Positions 15,557 through 19,965 of a stretch of DNA of 19,965 nucleotides are shown here, one piece after another. The notes under the pieces are model-generated. The model had not been told where the DNA came from, did not search any database, and saw nothing but the letters and a program-made list of their open reading frames with translations. Each line of letters begins with the position of its first letter. The first letter of the stretch is position 1. Both the position numbers and the translations under genes were made by a program. Source of the DNA: an uncultured Opitutales bacterium (lineage in GTDB: Bacteria > Verrucomicrobiota > Verrucomicrobiia > Opitutales > Intestinicryptomonadaceae); NCBI GenBank assembly GCA_900545715.1, contig URAJ01000037.1, forward strand, positions 1 through 19,965, given 5' to 3'.

Positions 15557-16558
15557 TTACTTTGTGGCTTCTTCAACGGCAACCGCAACAGCGACAGTAG
15601 CGCCAACCATCGGGTTGTTGCCCATTCCGATTAGCCCCATCATTTCGACGTGCGCCGGAACGGAAGAAGAACCAGCAAACTGCGCGTCGCCGTGCATTCT
15701 TCCCATAGTGTCGGTCATGCCGTACGATGCGGGACCCGCCGCCATATTGTCGGGGTGCAGAGTTCTGCCAGTGCCACCGCCCGAAGCGACCGAAAAATAC
15801 TTCTTTCCGTGCTCCGTTGCCCACTTCTTATAGGTGCCGGCAACCGGGTGCTGGAAGCGCGTGGGGTTGGTTGAATTTCCGGTTATTGAAACGTCAACGC
15901 CCTCATGGCGCATAATTGCAACGCCTTCGCTCACATCGTCGGCTCCGTACACTCTAACCTTCGCCTTTTCGCCCTTCGAGAATGGAGTTTCCTTTACGAT
16001 TTTGAGCTCTCCAGTATAATAGTCGTACTCAGTTTCGACAGAGGTAAATCCGTTTATACGAGAAATGATGTACGCAGCGTCTTTTCCGAGGCCGTTGAGG
16101 ATTACGCGCAAGGGTTCTTTGCGAACCTTATTGGCGGTTTTGGCAATGCCTATCGCGCCCTCGGCAGCCGCAAAGGATTCGTGGCCTGCGAGGAAGCAGA
16201 AGCACTTTGTTTCTTCCCTCAAAAGCATCGCGCCAAGATTGCCGTGCCCGAGCCCAACATCGCGGGAGTCTGCGACAGAACCGGGTATGCAGAACGACTG
16301 CAAGCCAATCCCGATATTTTCGGCGGCTTCAGCGGCATTCTTAGAGCCTTTCTTTATCGCGATTGCAGCGCCGGCAGTGTATGCCCAAACGGCGTTGTCA
16401 AAGGCGATGGGCTGAATGCCCTTTACGATTTCCTCGACGTTTATACCCTTGTCCTTGCAGATCTTTTGGGCGTCCTCGAGCCCGTTTATACCGTATTCCG
16501 CGAGAACCTTGTTGATTTTGTCGATGCGTCTTTCGTAACCTTCAAATGTTATAGCCAT
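15557..16558 (-). CDS. GGGtGRT-family protein
   Basis: This 333-residue protein belongs to a conserved but functionally uncharacterised family named after its motif GGGTGRT, here at residues 260-266 in the segment SVASGGGTGRTLHPDNMAAG. No signal peptide or membrane helix is seen, so it should be cytosolic. Other highly conserved-looking stretches are the Gly-rich GLGHGNLGAMLLREETKCFCFLAGHE (about 102-126), FQHPVAGTYKKW (235-246) and MTDTMGRMHGDAQFAGSS (281-298). Cysteines occur at 34, 90, 119 and 121; the CFC pair could bind metal or receive an Fe-S cluster, which is inference. The gene is second in an operon, 12 bases after an IscU-like gene, and has an AGGAGG ribosome-binding site. The pairing suggests that the IscU-like partner matures it. 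Confidence 0.88.
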   Translation of the reverse strand: MAITFEGYERRIDKINKVLAEYGINGLEDAQKICKDKGINVEEIVKGIQPIAFDNAVWAYTAGAAIAIKKGSKNAAEAAENIGIGLQSFCIPGSVADSRDVGLGHGNLGAMLLREETKCFCFLAGHESFAAAEGAIGIAKTANKVRKEPLRVILNGLGKDAAYIISRINGFTSVETEYDYYTGELKIVKETPFSKGEKAKVRVYGADDVSEGVAIMRHEGVDVSITGNSTNPTRFQHPVAGTYKKWATEHGKKYFSVASGGGTGRTLHPDNMAAGPASYGMTDTMGRMHGDAQFAGSSSVPAHVEMMGLIGMGNNPMVGATVAVAVAVEEATK

Positions 16559-16566
16559 AATAAGTT

Positions 16567-16572
16567 CCTCCT
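16567..16572 (-). promoter_or_regulatory. Consensus Shine-Dalgarno for the GGGtGRT gene
   Basis: The perfect AGGAGG overlaps the stop codon of the upstream scaffold gene and lies 8 bases before the ATG at 16558. Most other genes in the window lack such a site. It fixes the start and suggests efficient, coupled expression. Confidence 0.85.
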
Positions 16573-17278
16573 ATTCTTTGCGCGGGTCTATGACTTTAAC
16601 GGCGTCTTCAAAGCGTCCCTTGACAGACACGTTCTTTTCGAACGCTTCTTTGGGGTCTGCGCCCTTGCGGATTTGTTCGAGCATTTTGCCGAGATGAACG
16701 GTCTTATAGCCGATAACTTCGCCGTTTTCGTCGAGGCCTTCTTCGAGAACGTATCCCTCGGCCATTTCGAGGTATCTCGGGCCTTTGGCTTTAGTGGAGT
16801 ACATGGTGCCCACTTGCGAGCGGAGCCCCTTGCCGAGGTCTTCAAGACCTGCGCCTATCGGCAGGCCGTTTTCGGAGAACGCTGTTTGCGTGCGGCCGTA
16901 AATGATTTGGAGGAACAGCTCGCGCATTGCAACGTTTATGGCGTCGCAGACGAGGTCGGAATTTACCGCTTCGAGTATGGTCTTTCCGGGAAGGATTTCG
17001 GAGGCCATAGCGGCGGAATGCGTCATTCCGGAGCACCCGATTGTTTCAACGAGGGCTTCTTCTATAACGCCGTCCTTGACATTGAGGGTAAGCTTGCAGG
17101 CACCCTGTTGCGGTGCGCACCAACCCACACCGTGAGTTAGACCGCTTATATCGCTTATTTGAGTGGCCTTTACCCATTTTCCCTCCTCGGGAATGGGTGC
17201 GGGACCGTGTTTAGCGCCCTTCGCTACGCAGCACATCTGTTGCACTTCGTGCGAGCAATTGTGATTTGGACAACTCAT
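16571..17278 (-). CDS. NifU/IscU-like Fe-S cluster assembly scaffold protein
   Basis: This 235-residue cytosolic protein has an IscU/NifU-N-like domain. The clearest signature is ETIGCSGMTHSAAMASEILPGKTILEAV (78-105), equivalent to the GCG-x-AxxSSSL-x-x-x-x-x-GK loop with a ligand cysteine (Cys82). Further possible ligands are Cys54, Cys61 and Cys111. It also has an unusual N-terminal Cys/His-rich extension with Cys3, Cys8, Cys16 and Cys17, and a C-terminal extension of about 90 residues beyond the normal scaffold size. These features match the special scaffold-like proteins found next to GGGtGRT genes, not housekeeping IscU. It is the first gene of the operon, with a promoter just upstream. 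Its role as donor of an Fe-S cluster to the GGGtGRT protein is inferred from the pairing. Confidence 0.82.
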   Translation of the reverse strand: MSCPNHNCSHEVQQMCCVAKGAKHGPAPIPEEGKWVKATQISDISGLTHGVGWCAPQQGACKLTLNVKDGVIEEALVETIGCSGMTHSAAMASEILPGKTILEAVNSDLVCDAINVAMRELFLQIIYGRTQTAFSENGLPIGAGLEDLGKGLRSQVGTMYSTKAKGPRYLEMAEGYVLEEGLDENGEVIGYKTVHLGKMLEQIRKGADPKEAFEKNVSVKGRFEDAVKVIDPRKE

Positions 17279-17299
17279 ATCGCAGTATTCTATTTGTTG

Positions 17300-17327
17300 T
17301 TTATATAATGAAAAACTATTTTGACAA
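17300..17327 (-). promoter_or_regulatory. Candidate promoter of the Fe-S scaffold / GGGtGRT operon
   Basis: On the minus strand TTGTCA (17327-17322) is followed after 16 bases by TATAAA (17305-17300), each 5 of 6 matches to the sigma-70 consensus. Transcription would begin near 17293, leaving a short leader of about 15 bases to the ATG at 17278. No Shine-Dalgarno lies in that leader. Confidence 0.6.
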
Positions 17328-17660
17328 TCTCACCGAAACCCGCCCTATGCAAGAATTTTTATAAAAAAAATCCTACCCTAAAAATCCCCGCGCATAGAAT
17401 CGGAGAGCATGCAATGCTACCTACACAAATTCGCATAAAAAATTTTTTTCCGAATACCCGCTATAAGCCGGGGATAAAGCTCGAAAGCAAAATAATCCGG
17501 GAAATCTTATTTTTTATGCGCCAGCATTTCAAATAGCCCAGCACAGGCGCAAGAAAGCTGCAGAATTTTCTATCGCCGCCTTTCATATCGCCGCCGCACG
17601 AGCTCCGCAAAAAAATTAGTCTCAGTATGCTGCAAAACAAAAATAATGGACCTTTTGCGC

Positions 17661-17722
17661 GCAACTGGGCGGGGGCTCCTCACAGTGCAACCGGGCGGGG
17701 GCTTCCTCCACCGCTCAACCGG
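17661..17722. repeat. Short GC-rich tandem repeat in a non-coding spacer
   Basis: Two imperfect copies, 17661-17686 and 17687-17715, share GCAAC(T/C)GGGCGGGGGCT followed by CCTC, and a third partial copy (CAACCGG) ends at 17722. The region 17328-17821 around it is non-coding: its open frames are short and unconvincing, and nothing else was recognised. Confidence 0.55.
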
Positions 17723-17821
17723 ATAAAAAAATCCCGCGCGCAGCCAACTTAAAGAGATAATTGGGCAACCCCGCACAAAAGAAATTTTTGCGCCCTCCGC
17801 GCAGAAGAAATAATCAAGCAC

Positions 17822-17843
17822 CCCCGAGCCCTAAAACTCGGGG
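17822..17843 (-). terminator. Hairpin after the DUF4832-like gene, possible terminator
   Basis: On the minus strand CCCCGAG (17843-17837) pairs perfectly with CTCGGGG (17828-17822) around an 8-base loop, starting 9 bases after the stop codon. No T-run follows, so termination would need rho or another mechanism, or the hairpin may only protect the mRNA end. Confidence 0.45.
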
Positions 17844-17852
17844 TTGCGCACA

Positions 17853-19223
17853 TTAATTGCCAGATATTTTCCCGAGATCCAAAGATCCGTCTTCGTTAAG
17901 GTTCTTCACCGCAAACTTAAAATCCCTAAAAATTTTCTTTGTGTGGAATATCCTAAGAGACAGGGAATATGTCTCATTTGGCTTTAACGACACGCGCATC
18001 GCATCGGAAAATTTGAATTTTCCGGGAAGCAATTTGCGCGGATCCTGTGACGACAGCATGTCAAAGACAACTTTCCCGGAAGAGTCGCGCAACTCGTATT
18101 TCATTCTATACGGCAAATGTATGCGCGCAACCCCTTTGTTTTCCCCTTCTATCGAGACTTCCAATTTCCCGTCGGCATACGAAACTTCCGCCTTTTCAGG
18201 GACAAGCCGGGCCCCTGCATACCGGCAGACATCGTCTAGCGCGGCGCGCTCCTTATCGTCGCTTATCAACTGTGGGTGGAGCGGAATTTCATTCACAAGC
18301 GATACGTGGTTTTTCAATATCCAGTCGCACGAAAAAACGATATCCCATTTATTTTTGTGCAACATATTAACGTCACCGTAAAACTCGAAAAATATGGGCT
18401 TGTCCTTCCAGACATCCGCCATTCTTTCGATTTTATCGTATGGCGGCTTGCCTATCCATCTTCCGAAATGCCATGGGGAGCCAATCCCGTCACGCCTCAA
18501 ACCGACCCTCGCCTTTTTCTTGTTTCCGAGGGCGTACTTGAGAACTTCGTGGTCATCGGTCATAAAGAATATGTCGGACTTTTTAAAATTTTTTAGGTAC
18601 ATGTCGGCATACTTCTTTCGGGTCTCAAAGCCGTACATATTCGGATTTTCCAAACCTATCGAAGTACAGTGCCACTCGCCCCAATTCCCGAAGCTGCCGA
18701 GGTCGAGCCCGCCGAGTCGCGGATCGCCGTCGTAGCGGGCGGCGAGAGCCTTTATGAATTTTTCGTGTTCCTCCATAAATATGGGGTCGTCAAAATACGC
18801 CGATATGTGCACGTCAGACGTTCCCCCGTCGGGAGTCTTATATTTCACTCCCTTAAACTCGTGAGACTTTGCCCCTTTTAAAAACACCCACTGCGGCGTC
18901 GAGTATTTTCCGCCCCCGTGGTAGTTTGTGCACATTATTCTAAAATAGAACGGCAGCCCGTTTTTCGAGAAAAATTCGAGAGCCTTGTCTATCGGTTCCC
19001 AGTTGTACGAACCCTCCACGGGCTGCAATTTGGACCACTCGAATCTAAAATATCCTGCGCCGTAATTTACCTTCGTATCCGTTCTAAAACCGAGCGAATA
19101 GCTTGAAAACCCCTGTCCGGGATTTTCAAATATTTCGCTATTTTCATCGAACTTTATTTCTGCCGAGTGCGCCGCGCACATTGCGCATGCCGCAGCGGCT
19201 ATAATTGTCAGCTTTTTTATCAT
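17853..19223 (-). CDS. Secreted DUF4832-like TIM-barrel protein, probable glycoside hydrolase relative
   Basis: This 456-residue exported protein has a signal peptide (cleavage near HSA-E, about residue 21). The fold looks like a glycosidase-type TIM barrel: the opening motif NPGQGF (34-39), then RFEWSKLQPVEGSYNW (60-75), which resembles the beta-strand segment of GH42-like and DUF4832 proteins. GNWGEWH (179-185) places Glu183 where such enzymes keep an acid/base residue, and MTDDHE lies at 221-226. From about 340 on, a beta-sandwich domain follows (YRMKYELRDSSGKVVFDM, then LKPNETYSLSLRI), as in DUF4832. A paralogue ends 9 bases upstream on the same strand, so this is the downstream member of a tandem pair. 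Catalysis and substrate are not shown by sequence. Confidence 0.75.
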   Translation of the reverse strand: MIKKLTIIAAAACAMCAAHSAEIKFDENSEIFENPGQGFSSYSLGFRTDTKVNYGAGYFRFEWSKLQPVEGSYNWEPIDKALEFFSKNGLPFYFRIMCTNYHGGGKYSTPQWVFLKGAKSHEFKGVKYKTPDGGTSDVHISAYFDDPIFMEEHEKFIKALAARYDGDPRLGGLDLGSFGNWGEWHCTSIGLENPNMYGFETRKKYADMYLKNFKKSDIFFMTDDHEVLKYALGNKKKARVGLRRDGIGSPWHFGRWIGKPPYDKIERMADVWKDKPIFFEFYGDVNMLHKNKWDIVFSCDWILKNHVSLVNEIPLHPQLISDDKERAALDDVCRYAGARLVPEKAEVSYADGKLEVSIEGENKGVARIHLPYRMKYELRDSSGKVVFDMLSSQDPRKLLPGKFKFSDAMRVSLKPNETYSLSLRIFHTKKIFRDFKFAVKNLNEDGSLDLGKISGN

Positions 19224-19232
19224 TTTATGGAT

Positions 19233-19965
19233 TTATTTTATTTTTACATTGCCCAGGTCGAGCGAGCCGTCCTTTGTAAGATTTTTGGACGCAAACCGAA
19301 AATCTTTAAAAACTTTTTGAATGTGGCGCACCCTAAGCGAAAGAAAATACGTTTCTCCATCCTTTAAATCCGCCTTGAACTCGTCCGACAAAACAAACTT
19401 GCCGGGCAGTATCGACCCCGGATTCTTCGCGGAAATTTTTTCGGCGACAACATTTCCCGCGCGGTCTCTTAATTCGTACACGAACTCGTACGGCAAATAT
19501 ATTTTAGAAACCCCCTTATTAGTTCCTTCCACGCGGACTTTAATCACCCCATCTCCGCACTCTACGCGCGCTTTCTCGGGCACGAGCCTAGCACCCGCGT
19601 AAAGGTCTATATCCCTGAGAAGCTTCTCTTCCGAGGAACCCTCGGCTATCTGGTCCGGCCCAAGCGGTCCCTCGTTTACGAGGCTCGCATGGTTTTTCAG
19701 CACCCATTTCAGCGAATACGGAATATCCCAGCCCCAGCCGCGCATCATCTTGACGCTTGCAAAGAACTCGAAAAACATCGGCATGTCTTTCCATACGTCG
19801 CCCATGCGCGTTATTTTTTCGTACGGGAAAGTTCCAATCCAACGCTTAAAATGGCCCGGAGAGCCGACACCGTCGCGCCGCATGCCAACTCGCGGCTTCT
19901 CGCCGTCTCCGAGTGCGTATTCGAGCGTCTCGTGGTCGTCCGTCATAAAAATTATGGGGGTCTTT
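19233..19965 (-). CDS. DUF4832-like TIM-barrel protein, 5' end beyond window
   Basis: The visible part covers the last 243 codons or so. The frame is open to the window edge, and the residues before MTDDHE (KTPIIF) align with the same place in the downstream paralogue (KSDIFF), so the true start is outside the window. About half of the aligned residues look identical by eye. Shared blocks are RRDG(I/V)GSP-x-HF, YAGARLVPEKA, LPGKF and the very end, DGSLDLG. The C-terminal beta-sandwich is complete. The two genes probably arose by tandem duplication and are co-transcribed with this one first. The call rests on the paralogue; function is as uncertain as for that gene. Confidence 0.78.
   Translation of the reverse strand, partial: KTPIIFMTDDHETLEYALGDGEKPRVGMRRDGVGSPGHFKRWIGTFPYEKITRMGDVWKDMPMFFEFFASVKMMRGWGWDIPYSLKWVLKNHASLVNEGPLGPDQIAEGSSEEKLLRDIDLYAGARLVPEKARVECGDGVIKVRVEGTNKGVSKIYLPYEFVYELRDRAGNVVAEKISAKNPGSILPGKFVLSDEFKADLKDGETYFLSLRVRHIQKVFKDFRFASKNLTKDGSLDLGNVKIK

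Noticed and set aside
15905..17140. A 411-codon open frame antisense to both the Fe-S scaffold and the GGGtGRT gene
   Set aside because: It runs opposite two strongly supported genes, has no domain or ribosome-binding site, and its composition is what the complementary strand of biased codons gives.
17321..17536. Plus-strand open frame of 71 codons
   Set aside because: It starts inside the promoter region of the minus-strand Fe-S operon and has no family features.

Overview
The window looks like chromosomal DNA of a Gram-negative member of the Verrucomicrobiota, probably of the Opitutae type. The reasons are three secreted proteins with a Verrucomicrobia-style PEP-CTERM tail (VPEP, a hydrophobic helix, then RRR/RRK), an LpxI-type lipid A enzyme, an ExbB with a signal peptide followed by two ExbD proteins, and several secreted carbohydrate-active families common in that phylum. 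This placement is inferred from gene content; no rRNA or other phylogenetic marker beyond leuS is present. No tRNA, rRNA, CRISPR array, transposase or phage gene was recognised.

Layout. 1-3.3 kb (+): two unrelated-length PEP-CTERM surface proteins, each with its own intrinsic terminator. 3.3-3.75 kb: a spacer holding a decayed fragment of a third copy of the first gene's C-terminal region. 3.75-8.5 kb (+): a tightly packed operon of leuS, a FecR-like periplasmic protein, lpxI and sufE, with ATGA overlaps or 4-nt gaps. 8.65-10.45 kb (+): an ExbB-ExbD-ExbD energy-transduction operon ending in a strong terminator. 10.45-11.04 kb: non-coding convergent spacer. 11.05-13.4 kb (-): an SGNH esterase-like gene with a +1-base frameshift in its last codons, followed 4 nt later by a GH99/WbsX-like glycosidase. 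13.46-14.85 kb (-): a third PEP-CTERM protein with its own terminator. 15.5-17.3 kb (-): a two-gene operon of a NifU/IscU-like Fe-S scaffold and a GGGtGRT-family protein, with a good promoter and terminator. 17.85 kb to the end (-): two tandem paralogues of a secreted TIM-barrel family resembling DUF4832 proteins; the second is cut by the window edge.

How it fits together. The minus-strand half is largely an export and polysaccharide-related cluster (esterase-like, GH99-like, two DUF4832-like proteins, one surface protein). The plus-strand half combines core functions (leucyl-tRNA synthesis, lipid A synthesis, sulfur transfer for Fe-S assembly) with proton-motive-force transduction to the outer membrane. 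The least understood unit is the Fe-S scaffold plus GGGtGRT pair. The clearest sequence-level surprises are the relic PEP-CTERM fragment at 3408-3476 and the frameshift at 12324-12328.
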